41,348 nucleotides of DNA from Candidatus Flavonifractor merdavium (GTDB lineage: Bacteria; Bacillota; Clostridia; Oscillospirales; Oscillospiraceae): NCBI GenBank assembly GCA_019119335.1, contig DWXF01000013.1, positions 1-41,348 of the forward strand, written 5' to 3'. A program made the translations under genes and the position numbers. Under the pieces are notes generated by a model. The model was given only the letters and a program-made list of their open reading frames with translations, did no database searches and was not told where the DNA came from. This document shows, piece after piece, positions 8,183-15,135 of the stretch; within the stretch, counting starts at the first letter, position 1; each line of letters starts with the position of its first letter.

Positions 8183-8223
8183 ACTTTCCCCATAGGATCG
8201 GTCCTGCTCGGTCAGATACCGGC

Positions 8224-9999
8224 TTACTGCAGCAGCTGCAGCACGCCCTGAGGCACCTGGTTGGCCTGAGCCAGCATGGCCTGGGCAGACTGGATCAGGA
8301 TGTTGTTCTTGGTGTAGGACATCATCTCATCGGCGATGTCGGTGTCGCGGATGGTGGACTCGGCGTCCTGAATGTTCTCCTGCATCACGGACAGGTTGTT
8401 GATGGTGTGGTCCAGACGGTTCTGGGTGGCGCCCAGGGTACCGCGGACGTCGGAGACGTAGTTGATGGCATTTTCGATGGTCTGGAGGGCAGCCGCGGCG
8501 CCCTTCTGCGTGCCGATGTCCAGCTCCTCAATGCCCAGGCTCTTGGTGTGGCAGTCCTTGATGGTGACGGTGAGCTGGTTGTAGCTGTCGCTGGTGTCGC
8601 CGATCTGCAGGGTCAGGCCGCCGGACGCGCCCTCGGTGCTCTGGGTGCCGGGCTTGAAGATGATCTGGGTGCCGGTAGTACCGGCAGTCCACTTTCCAGC
8701 GTCGGTACCAGTGCCAACGGCACCCTGCTCCACATCCAGGCCGGTCTCCTTCTTGATCTTCTCCACCATGGCGGTGACGTCGGCAGCCTGAGCGGTGGCG
8801 CCGGTGGCCTGCACCCAGTGCTCCACGCCGGCGTCGTTCAGGGCCTTCAGCATGTCGTCGTCGATGGTTACGCCACTGGCAATGAAGGCAAACTTCTTGC
8901 CGTTGATCTCAAAGATAGAGTCCTCCAGAGTGCTGCTCTTGCCGTCCCACAGCTTGGCGTCGGCCAGGTCGTAGCCCTTCATGGCGTCGGTGGGCTTGGC
9001 GGTCACATCAATCTTGGTGGCGTGGTTGGTCTCAGTGGTTCCCTTGGTGTCGGTGAACTTGATGCCGGTCACGGTGGCTCCCGCGGAACCGGGCACCCGG
9101 GCGGTAAAGCTGAGTCCGTTGGCATTGTTAGCAGCACCGCTGGAGATTATCGCCACCTCGAAGTTTTCCTTAAAGGTCTTGTCCTTCTCCAGAGCTTCCT
9201 TGACGGCCTTATTAAGCTCGTCGCGCGTAACGGTAACGTTGGAAGTACCCGTACCAGAGATTGTCTGATCCAGCTTCAGGCCTTCCTCGCTGCCGTCATC
9301 CAGGTAGAAGTTCCACTTGCCGGTGGTACCGTCCTGCTTAACGGTGATGGTCTTGTTGATGGTCTGCTCCTTACCGTTGGCGTCCACGAAGGTCATGGAG
9401 AACTCGAACTTATCGCCATCCGTAAGGCCGGTAGCACTGGTAGCGCCCAGCAGATCGTTGACCTCATACACGCCCTTCACGGCGTCGATATTCTCAGCGC
9501 CCAGAGTGATGTCCAGGCCCAGCTTGGACAGGTCGGCCTCAATGGAGCCGGTGGTGCCGGCGGCGCCGGCCTCAGACAGAGAGCCGTCCAGCAGCTTGAT
9601 GCCGTTGAAGTTGGCGGAATCGGCGATACGGTCGATTTCGGTCTTGAGCTGAACAACTTCCTTCTGCAGCTGGGCACGGTCGGTCTCGTTCTCGTAGGTG
9701 CCGTTGGCGGACTGCTCGGCCAGGGAGTACATGCGGTTGAGCATGTCGTGAACCTCGGTCAGGGCGCCCTCAGCGGTCTGCACCAGGGAGATGCCGTCCT
9801 TGGCGTTCTTCTGAGCGCCTTCCAGACCGGTGATCTGGGCCCGCATCTTCTCGCTGATGGCCAGACCGGCGGCGTCGTCGCCGGCGCGGTTGATCTTGTA
9901 GCCGGAGGACAGCTTCTCCAGGTTCTTGCTCAGCGCGGAGGTGTTGTTGTTGTAGTTGCGGTAGGCGTTCATCGCCATGATGTTATGTTGGATCCTCAT
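8224..9999 (-). CDS. hag: Flagellin
   Basis: 591 residues. The N-terminal D0/D1 region is unmistakable (MRIQHNIMAMNAYRN, then LSSGYKINRAGDDAAGLAIS), as is the C-terminal D1/D0 coiled coil ending QAMLAQANQVPQGVLQLLQ. The central 300 residues are a variable, Ser/Thr/Gly/Ala-rich surface domain, longer than the short Hag of Bacillus, and would offer many O-linked modification sites. The ATG at 9999 has AAAGGAAG 8 nt upstream. Flagellin is exported by the flagellar type III system and polymerises into the filament. Its neighbours, a CsrA-like regulator and a TnpB-like protein upstream and the phosphoramidate genes downstream, suggest both special regulation and post-translational decoration. Confidence 0.97.
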   Translation of the reverse strand: MRIQHNIMAMNAYRNYNNNTSALSKNLEKLSSGYKINRAGDDAAGLAISEKMRAQITGLEGAQKNAKDGISLVQTAEGALTEVHDMLNRMYSLAEQSANGTYENETDRAQLQKEVVQLKTEIDRIADSANFNGIKLLDGSLSEAGAAGTTGSIEADLSKLGLDITLGAENIDAVKGVYEVNDLLGATSATGLTDGDKFEFSMTFVDANGKEQTINKTITVKQDGTTGKWNFYLDDGSEEGLKLDQTISGTGTSNVTVTRDELNKAVKEALEKDKTFKENFEVAIISSGAANNANGLSFTARVPGSAGATVTGIKFTDTKGTTETNHATKIDVTAKPTDAMKGYDLADAKLWDGKSSTLEDSIFEINGKKFAFIASGVTIDDDMLKALNDAGVEHWVQATGATAQAADVTAMVEKIKKETGLDVEQGAVGTGTDAGKWTAGTTGTQIIFKPGTQSTEGASGGLTLQIGDTSDSYNQLTVTIKDCHTKSLGIEELDIGTQKGAAAALQTIENAINYVSDVRGTLGATQNRLDHTINNLSVMQENIQDAESTIRDTDIADEMMSYTKNNILIQSAQAMLAQANQVPQGVLQLLQ

Positions 10000-10070
10000 T
10001 TCGCTTGCTTCCTTTCATTAGAAATGATTTTGGGGTGATGCTTCGTCGCGCTTCGATGTCCTTATCTCCG
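10000..10070 (-). promoter_or_regulatory. Flagellin leader with repeated GGA motifs (candidate CsrA sites)
   Basis: On the minus strand the 70 nt before the flagellin ATG contain GGA three times: in GCGGAGA, in GATAAGGACATC (10066-10055, resembling the CsrA consensus around ARGGA) and in the Shine-Dalgarno AAAGGAAG (10015-10008). In Bacillus subtilis CsrA represses hag by binding two GGA sites, one on the Shine-Dalgarno. A csrA-like gene lies 1.5 kb upstream. Binding is inferred. Confidence 0.45.
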
Positions 10071-10114
10071 CGCATTTGGCCTGGCGCGTTCCGGGCTGGA
10101 CTCCGTGGCCTTTG

Positions 10115-10144
10115 TCATCCGGCCTTTCCCGCGCGGTTCTTTTA
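10115..10144 (-). promoter_or_regulatory. Weak candidate sigma-28-type flagellin promoter
   Basis: The minus strand has TAAA at 10144-10141 and GCCGGATGA at 10123-10115, resembling TAAA-N15-GCCGATAA but with a 17-nt spacer and an inserted G. No better flagellar-sigma promoter was seen upstream of flagellin. Low certainty. Confidence 0.22.
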
Positions 10145-10169
10145 TTCCAACCGGCTCGCGAGGCCGGGT

Positions 10170-10406
10170 GAAACCAAAATAAAATATCATATTATGCTGA
10201 GTGGACGGCCCGGAAGCGCCGGGCTTTGGGCGCGTCCCCCGCTCTGCGGCGGAGGAGTAGCCCTCTGTTCTTCCCACCTGGCGGCTTTTGTCGGAAGCAC
10301 CGACCGAACCGGCAAACTCTTTTGCCGGTCAGGTCAGCGCTCCCCGGCCGCGCGCATGGGCATTCACCGGCGTCCCGACCGGTATAGCGTGAGGGGAGCG
10401 GCAGGC
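10170..10406 (-). ncRNA. Candidate guide (omega-like) RNA downstream of the TnpB-like gene
   Basis: This is the place where TnpB proteins encode their guide RNA, directly behind the stop codon. On the minus strand it holds three clean hairpins: ACCGGCAAA paired across AGAG (10329-10308), GTCGG/CCGAC with loop TGCTT (10304-10290), and GCCCGG/CCGGGC with loop CGCTT (10224-10208). The last two share GCTTCCG. After the third hairpin the sequence switches abruptly from GC-rich to an AT-rich run (about 10199-10174), which is where a guide segment would sit. No open reading frame of note covers it. The AT-rich part could instead be a promoter. Confidence 0.42.
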
Positions 10407-11582
10407 TCAGGCAACGCCCGCCTGCCGGGAAAAGGCCGCAAGGCCGAAGTCCCGGATATTCCGGGCGGTATTTTTCTCGCGGAGCAGTTCTTCCCCACAG
10501 TGGGGACACACCCAGTCTCTGGCCCGCATCGGCAGCTTCTCGTTCACATGGCCGCAGGCGTGACAGGTCTTGGCGGCTGGCGCGTAGGGGTCCACGTCGA
10601 TGTACGGCTTGCCCTGGGCCTCCAGCTTGTAGCGCAGGAACGCCCGGAACATACCAAAGCCGGAGTCCAGCACATTTCCGCCCTTGAGGCGCTGGGCCAT
10701 CACATTCAGGTCGTCATCCCGCACACACACGGCGTCCCAGGCGTTGGCTATCCGCCTGCTCTGCTGGTGCGCGAAATCCCGGCGCTGGTTTGCGATATGC
10801 TCATACTGGAGCCGGATTTTATAAAGCTGGGCCTCATAGTTTCTGGAGCCCTGCTGCATCCGGGAAAGCTTGCTCTGCATCCGGGCCAGCTTTTCCCGGG
10901 CGGCCGCCATCTGCGGCGGGAGCTCCGGACTGCCGCCGTTGCTGTCCACATAGAAACGGGCCATAGAGTAATTCAGGCCCACAGTCCGCTCAGGAGTGGG
11001 TACAACAGGCTTGGGCGCTTCAGCCTCATATCCAAACGTTATGGAGCAGAAATACTTTCCGGTTTTTGTCTTGGTAATGGTCACAGACCGCAGCAACCAC
11101 CAGTGCAGGGGCTTTCTGTACAGCTTCACTCTGAGCAGGCCCAGCTTGGGCATTTGCAGCCCGGCGCTGGTGAGACGCAGGGAAGGGCCCGTGTGATAGG
11201 GGCGGCAATACACGGTAAAGGAATCCTTCCGGGCCTTCTTGGTCTTGGGTTTGGGATATTGAAAGGCCTTGGGGTTCCTGAAAAAGTCCAGGTAGGCCTT
11301 GCGCAGGCTCTGGTGTACGGCGCAGAGGGCCTGGCTGTCTACTTCCTTCAGGAAAGGGGCCTCTTTTTTATACCGTGCCGGGGTGGGAATATAGTGGATA
11401 TCGGTGGCCGCATAGAACTCCTGCACGTCGGAGAGCATCTGGTTCCAGAGATACCGGCAGCAGCCGAAGGTTTTTTCCATCAGCTCCGCCTGCTCCGGCG
11501 TCGGATAGGCCGGAACCTTGAGGACGGTATAGCGGCTTGACCGGAGGGTCTTAGTCCGGTCTTCCCTGGACTTCCCTGACAT
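10407..11582 (-). CDS. TnpB-like protein with substituted RuvC catalytic residues (TldR candidate)
   Basis: 391 residues from the ATG at 11582 (GGAGGG just upstream; the start overlaps the csrA-like gene by 32 bp). The fold is clearly TnpB/OrfB: a conserved N-terminal domain, the RuvC core, and a zinc finger with CHACG and CPHCG. The three catalytic positions are changed. Motif I, usually GIDLG, reads GLNYS (Asp to Asn); motif II, usually EDLNV, reads DDLNV (Glu to Asp); motif III, usually RDxNAAxNI, reads REKNTARNI (Asp to Glu). No TnpA transposase or recognisable transposon ends are near. Nuclease-dead TnpB homologues (TldR) are known as RNA-guided repressors, including ones next to fliC in Enterobacteriaceae. 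Here flagellin is the next gene downstream on the same strand. Loss of nuclease activity is inferred from these residues; Glu/Asp swaps alone might leave some activity, but the Asp-to-Asn change makes it unlikely. Confidence 0.82.
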   Translation of the reverse strand: MSGKSREDRTKTLRSSRYTVLKVPAYPTPEQAELMEKTFGCCRYLWNQMLSDVQEFYAATDIHYIPTPARYKKEAPFLKEVDSQALCAVHQSLRKAYLDFFRNPKAFQYPKPKTKKARKDSFTVYCRPYHTGPSLRLTSAGLQMPKLGLLRVKLYRKPLHWWLLRSVTITKTKTGKYFCSITFGYEAEAPKPVVPTPERTVGLNYSMARFYVDSNGGSPELPPQMAAAREKLARMQSKLSRMQQGSRNYEAQLYKIRLQYEHIANQRRDFAHQQSRRIANAWDAVCVRDDDLNVMAQRLKGGNVLDSGFGMFRAFLRYKLEAQGKPYIDVDPYAPAAKTCHACGHVNEKLPMRARDWVCPHCGEELLREKNTARNIRDFGLAAFSRQAGVA

Positions 11583-11865
11583 CTCCCTCCGCGCTCCTTT
11601 CCTTTCGCCTTGGGCCGCTCCCGCCCGGCCATTCCTCCCGGCGCTTCTCCTCATACCTGCGTCTGGCCGGACTCCTGGGCCGCTCTGGCAGCAGGCCCTC
11701 CGGACGCTCACCCAGGCGCTCGTGGAGCTCCCCCCGGAGAATGGGGATCTCTCTGGGGGCCTGGATCTCTACGCAAAAAGCTGAGCCGGCCTGTTTGAAC
11801 ACCTGTATGGTGATGTTTTCGCCAATGGTGAGGTAATCGCCGGATTTTAATTTCAGTGAAAGCAT
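11551..11865 (-). CDS. csrA: CsrA-like RNA-binding regulator with C-terminal extension
   Basis: 104 residues. The first 50 are a CsrA domain: MLSLKLKSGDYLTIGENI, then APREIPILRGEL. Leu4 and Arg44, the RNA-contact residues of E. coli CsrA, fall at exactly the same numbers. The core is divergent (for example the usual VRLG is CVEI). The final 50 residues are Arg/Glu-rich and not part of a normal 60-80 residue CsrA; this part overlaps the start of the TnpB-like gene by 32 bp. The ATG at 11865 has an excellent AAGGAGG 6 nt upstream. CsrA binds GGA-containing hairpins and in Firmicutes controls flagellin translation together with FliW; no fliW is in the window. The extension could be a real tail or simply a late stop. 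Confidence 0.78.
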   Translation of the reverse strand: MLSLKLKSGDYLTIGENITIQVFKQAGSAFCVEIQAPREIPILRGELHERLGERPEGLLPERPRSPARRRYEEKRREEWPGGSGPRRKERSAEGDVREVQGRPD

Positions 11866-11886
11866 GAAAGCCTCCTTCTCCGTCCA

Positions 11887-11902
11887 GGCGCATCCATGCG
11901 CC
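11887..11902 (-). promoter_or_regulatory. Hairpin with GGA hexaloop in the csrA leader
   Basis: On the minus strand GGCGC-ATGGAT-GCGCC forms a 5-bp stem with the hexaloop AUGGAU, the A-N-G-G-A-N geometry preferred by CsrA. It ends about 21 nt before the csrA ATG, and two more GGA (TGGAC, CGGAG) plus the AAGGAGG Shine-Dalgarno follow. This fits autoregulation of csrA translation. Confidence 0.5.
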
Positions 11903-11920
11903 GCGCGAGTTTGCGTTTGT

Positions 11921-12052
11921 GTAGGTTTGCAAACCTACATTTTCAAACTGCCTTCATTATTTCTTTCGGCTTGAATTTTAAAAAATTAAGGCCTCCGGCA
12001 GGATTTTTTTATTTGTGGGATCGGTTTGCAAACCTACACGTTTTCAAACTGC
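11921..12052. repeat. Two directly repeated palindromic sites, possible serine-recombinase or operator sites
   Basis: Copy 1 contains the perfect 18-bp palindrome GTAGGTTTGCAAACCTAC (11921-11938) followed by ATTTTCAAACTGC. Copy 2 starts GGTTTGCAAACCTACACG (12023-12040) followed by TTTTCAAACTGC and ends one base before the recombinase stop codon. They lie in the same orientation, about 100 bp apart, with AT-rich DNA in between. Placement next to a serine recombinase suggests res-like crossover/accessory sites; they could instead be operators for csrA or the recombinase. Confidence 0.6.
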
Positions 12053-12685
<633 letters not shown>

Positions 12686-12720
12686 TCATAGGCAAATCTC
12701 CTAACCTTTTAGTTTACAAT

Positions 12721-12779
12721 AAAAAAACGCCCGTTCTCACCCATCAGGCGCCTAACCGGAGAGGGGAGAGCGGGCGTTT
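12721..12779 (-). terminator. Minus-strand terminator hairpin
   Basis: AAACGCCCG (12725-12733) pairs with CGGGCGTTT (12771-12779), the stem extending inward through TTCTC/GAGAG. On the minus strand it is followed by a run of seven T. No intact minus-strand gene lies directly upstream, so it is either a relic of a deleted gene or a leader attenuator for the recombinase. Confidence 0.6.
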
Positions 12780-12789
12780 CCTGTGCATG

Positions 12790-12833
12790 AAAAAAAGAGC
12801 ACTGCAGAACAAAAATCTGCAGCGCTCTTTTTT
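12790..12833. terminator. Bidirectional terminator hairpin
   Basis: A-rich left flank, CTGCAGA/TCTGCAG inner stem with loop ACAAAAA, outer GAGC/GCTC stem and T-rich right flank, so it can work on both strands. It directly follows the remnant of an LRR gene on the minus strand. Confidence 0.75.
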
Positions 12834-12844
12834 GTATGACGCAT

Positions 12845-12952
12845 CTATCTGAAGGCCAAAAGGCCTTTCAGGGGCGAAAGGCCGGTCATGGAGTTGTTGC
12901 TCAGGTTCAGGCTTTGAATGGTCCGGGTATCCTCTATAAAGCCCCCGCTTAT
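12845..12952 (-). pseudogene. Remnant of a leucine-rich-repeat protein gene
   Basis: Read on the minus strand, this short open stretch ends at a TAG (12847-12845) and translates to one clear LRR unit, with IQSLNLSNNSMTGLSPLKGL at its centre (x-LxLxxNxxxxLxPL). There is no start codon or ribosome binding site, and an in-frame stop lies just upstream inside the next hairpin. It appears to be the 3' end of a lost surface or internalin-like gene, followed by its terminator. Confidence 0.45.
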
Positions 12953-12987
12953 TCAGGCGCTCACGCAGCCCGATAAGCGGGGGCTTT
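12938..12987. terminator. Perfect 15-bp stem hairpin
   Basis: AAAGCCCCCGCTTAT (12938-12952) pairs perfectly with ATAAGCGGGGGCTTT (12973-12987) around a 20-nt loop. T runs flank both sides only weakly. It is one of three stacked hairpins in a 270-bp stretch without an intact gene. Confidence 0.5.
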
Positions 12988-13098
12988 CATCCGTTTGAAT
13001 GTCTGGAAATGCCGCAGCTCTCAGCAAACGCCCAGAGAAGCCAGGGCCACGCCCAGGAACTGGCAGATCAGAGGAATCAAACAGGTGATGACAAATAC

Positions 13099-13362
13099 AG
13101 GGGGATACCGGAGCAGTACATCAAGCGCCCGGAGGAGCGGGCCTGCAACCCGGTACTTCAGGCCAAGGTTCTCAACCGGGCGCAGACCGGCCTGAACGTA
13201 ACGCTGGGGCTGTGCGTGGGGCACGACAGCCTGTTCTACCGCTTTTCCCAGGCGCCTGTAACCACCCTGTTTGCCAAGGACCGGGTCACGGGACACAGCC
13301 CGGCTGCCCCCCTGTATCTGACCCACAGCTTTTACCGGCGCCTGCTGGAGCCGGAGAAATAA
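13099..13362 (+). pseudogene. C-terminal remnant of a DUF1847-type metal-binding protein gene
   Basis: The translated segment RGIPEQY...CNPVLQAKVLNRAQTGLN followed by VTLGLCVGHDSLFYRFSQAP and the ending SHSFYRRL-type motif (here THSFYRRL) matches the last 85-90 residues of the DUF1847 family as I remember it. The cysteine-rich N-terminal half is absent; sequence before about 13099 does not fit the family. Read on the minus strand, 13021-13098 looks like the hydrophobic tail of a membrane protein, which suggests a deletion junction near 13098. A terminator follows the stop codon. Probably non-functional. Confidence 0.55.
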
Positions 13363-13363
13363 A

Positions 13364-13403
13364 AAAAAGCGGGCCTGCCGCAGTGGCGGCAGGCCCGCTT
13401 TTT
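13364..13403. terminator. Bidirectional terminator between convergent genes
   Basis: An 18-bp stem, AAAAAGCGGGCCTGCCGC (13364-13381) with its complement at 13386-13403, loop AGTG, flanked by A runs on the left and T runs on the right. It serves the DUF1847 remnant on the plus strand and the CoA-transferase operon on the minus strand. Confidence 0.92.
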
Positions 13404-14059
13404 CAGCACATGGGCTTTAATTCCGGTGAGACGATCAAAGTGGCCTCTGTGGCCGCCTGGATCTGCTCCACGGTGAACTCGGGGTTGTATTCCACCAGCT
13501 CCAGGCCCTTCTCTGTCACGTTGATGACGGCCATCTCCGTGATAATCTTGGTAATGCAGCGGACAGCCGTATAGGGCAGGCGACACTTCTTCAGGATCTT
13601 GGGGCTGCCCTTGGCGGTGTGCTCCATAGCCACAATGACGTTTTTGGCTCCCACCAGCAGGTCCATGGCGCCGCCCATGCCGGGCATTTTCTTGCCGGGT
13701 ATGATCCAGTTGGACAGAGAGCCCTCCTCGTCCACCTCCAGACCGCCCAGCACGGTGGCATCCACGTGACCGCCGCGGATCAGCCCGAAGGAGGTGGCCG
13801 AGTCGATAAAACAGCCGCCAAAGCCCACCGCCGAGGGCGCGCCGCCGGCGTCCACCACATGAATGGGGTCCAGATTCTCCTGAGAAACCCCGCCGGTGCC
13901 GATGATGCCATTCTCCGACTGAAGGGTTACCTGAACCCCCTCGGGCAGATAATTGGGCACCAGGGTGGGCAGGCCGATACCCAGGTTGACCACATCTCCG
14001 TTCTTCAGTTCTTTTGCCACACGCTTGGCAATAAAAGCCTTGATTTCAGACTTTTCCAT
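13403..14059 (-). CDS. atoA: 3-oxoacid (butyrate/acetoacetate-type) CoA-transferase, subunit B
   Basis: 218 residues, full length for a beta subunit. It shows NLGIGLPTLVPNYL near residue 25 and the active-site motif SENG with Glu49, which forms the glutamyl-CoA thioester. GGLEVDEEGSLSNWIIPGKK is the usual oxyanion-side signature. The enzyme moves CoA between short-chain acyl-CoA and acetate or acetoacetate. Its ATG overlaps the TAA of subunit A (TAATG), so both subunits are made together. It is the last gene of the operon and ends at the bidirectional terminator. The exact acid substrate cannot be told from sequence. Confidence 0.92.
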   Translation of the reverse strand: MEKSEIKAFIAKRVAKELKNGDVVNLGIGLPTLVPNYLPEGVQVTLQSENGIIGTGGVSQENLDPIHVVDAGGAPSAVGFGGCFIDSATSFGLIRGGHVDATVLGGLEVDEEGSLSNWIIPGKKMPGMGGAMDLLVGAKNVIVAMEHTAKGSPKILKKCRLPYTAVRCITKIITEMAVINVTEKGLELVEYNPEFTVEQIQAATEATLIVSPELKPMC

Positions 14060-14748
14060 TAGTATTTGCCTCCCTCAACCACATAATCCACAAATACGCC
14101 GGAGGTGCGCACGTCCTCGGGAGCAATCTCCTCCACCTCCACCACTTCCTCCGCCTCGGCGATCACCACGTCGGCGGCGGTGGCCATAACAATGTTGAAG
14201 TTGCTGGTATCTCCCTTGTACCACACATTGCCCGCTTTGTCGATTTTGGCCCCGGCAATTACGGCAAAGTCGGCCCGCACCGGCTCCATCAGCAGGTAGT
14301 CCCTGCCTTTGACCGTATGCTTACCCAGGCAGAAGGGATTGTCCTCCACAATCGTACCCACGCCGGTGGGGGTGAGCACGCCGCCCAGACCGGCTCCGCC
14401 GGCCCGGATCATCTCAGCCAGGGAGCCCTGGGGAATCAGCACCACTTCCAGCGTGCCCTCCTGCATGGACTGGACGGCCACCTCGGGATTCAGGCCCACA
14501 TGGGTGGCAATGAGCTTCTTCACCTGCCGGTTGTGCACCAGCTTGGCCACACCGTAGTAATCCTCCCCCATGGGGCCGCCGGGCATGGAGGCGTCGTTGC
14601 AGATCATGGTCAGGTCCTTGACGCCGCTTTTGGACAGGGCGTCCACAAACCGATGCGCGCTGCCGCAGCCCATAAAACCGCCGAACATGACGGTGGCCCC
14701 GTCGGGAATCAGCCCCACCGCCTCTTCCATGGAAACAAATTTAGGCAT
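14059..14748 (-). CDS. atoD: 3-oxoacid (butyrate/acetoacetate-type) CoA-transferase, subunit A
   Basis: 229 residues from the ATG at 14748, which has AGGAGG 8 nt upstream; a slightly longer frame would place the ribosome binding site inside the gene. Family features are DGATVMFGGFMGCGSAHRFVDAL at the N-terminus, the glycine-rich GGAGLGGVLTPTGVGT and NVWYKGDTSNFN. It pairs with the beta subunit encoded immediately after it. It follows the LpdD-like gene by 18 bp, tying the CoA-transferase to the decarboxylase genes in one transcript. Confidence 0.92.
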   Translation of the reverse strand: MPKFVSMEEAVGLIPDGATVMFGGFMGCGSAHRFVDALSKSGVKDLTMICNDASMPGGPMGEDYYGVAKLVHNRQVKKLIATHVGLNPEVAVQSMQEGTLEVVLIPQGSLAEMIRAGGAGLGGVLTPTGVGTIVEDNPFCLGKHTVKGRDYLLMEPVRADFAVIAGAKIDKAGNVWYKGDTSNFNIVMATAADVVIAEAEEVVEVEEIAPEDVRTSGVFVDYVVEGGKY

Positions 14749-14766
14749 GATAAATCCTCCTGTCAT

Positions 14767-15135
14767 TTAAAGCCATATGGCTTCTGCCTCCAGGCAGGCC
14801 AGGGCCTGTTCCGTCAGCTCAGCCAAAGTTTTCAGTTCTTCTCCCGTGGCCCCGTCATAATGTATCCCCCCAGTACAGACGGTTACCGCGGCGTAACGGC
14901 TGCACAGGGTTTCAGCCACCTTCCGGCACAGATACTCGTCCTTGTGCCCGGTGTGGTTGAGCACCGAGGAGGTACAGCTTGTCCGCCCCGGCTCAGCCAG
15001 GGAGGGCCTGGGCACCGCCAGCACGGCAGTGCCCAGATGGGCCGCCCCGCCGGTGAGCACCGCCAGCAGGTCGGCGCCCACCCGCTCCACCCGGAGCTCC
15101 ACGCTCAGACGGCCTTCATACTTCCTCACCAGCAT
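14767..15135 (-). CDS. LpdD-like small subunit of a UbiD-type decarboxylase system
   Basis: 122 residues. It starts MLVRKYEGRLSVELRVERVG and contains GGAAHLGTAVLAVPRPSL and a GHKDEYLCRKVAE segment, which I recognise as the small LpdD-type protein (proposed prenylated-flavin chaperone) found with gallate and hydroxybenzoate decarboxylases. Its start overlaps the end of the UbiX gene by 20 bp. The B-C-D set of genes together is the hallmark of non-oxidative hydroxyarylic acid decarboxylases. Family recognition is good; the molecular role is known only in outline. Confidence 0.72.
   Translation of the reverse strand: MLVRKYEGRLSVELRVERVGADLLAVLTGGAAHLGTAVLAVPRPSLAEPGRTSCTSSVLNHTGHKDEYLCRKVAETLCSRYAAVTVCTGGIHYDGATGEELKTLAELTEQALACLEAEAIWL

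Noticed and set aside
8407-10038. Long plus-strand open frame (over 500 codons) opposite flagellin
   Set aside because: Mirror of the GC-rich flagellin codons; rich in Gly, Val and Leu, no ribosome binding site and no family resemblance. Flagellin on the other strand is certain.
10062-10509. Short minus-strand frames covering the intergenic region behind the TnpB-like gene
   Set aside because: No ribosome binding sites, Arg/Pro/Gly-rich translations, and they run through strong hairpins; better explained as structured RNA or leader.
10407-11711. Active IS200/IS605 or IS607 insertion sequence
   Set aside because: The TnpB-like protein lacks its catalytic residues, no TnpA of the HUH type is present, the serine recombinase has a resolvase rather than IS607 layout, and no element ends were found.
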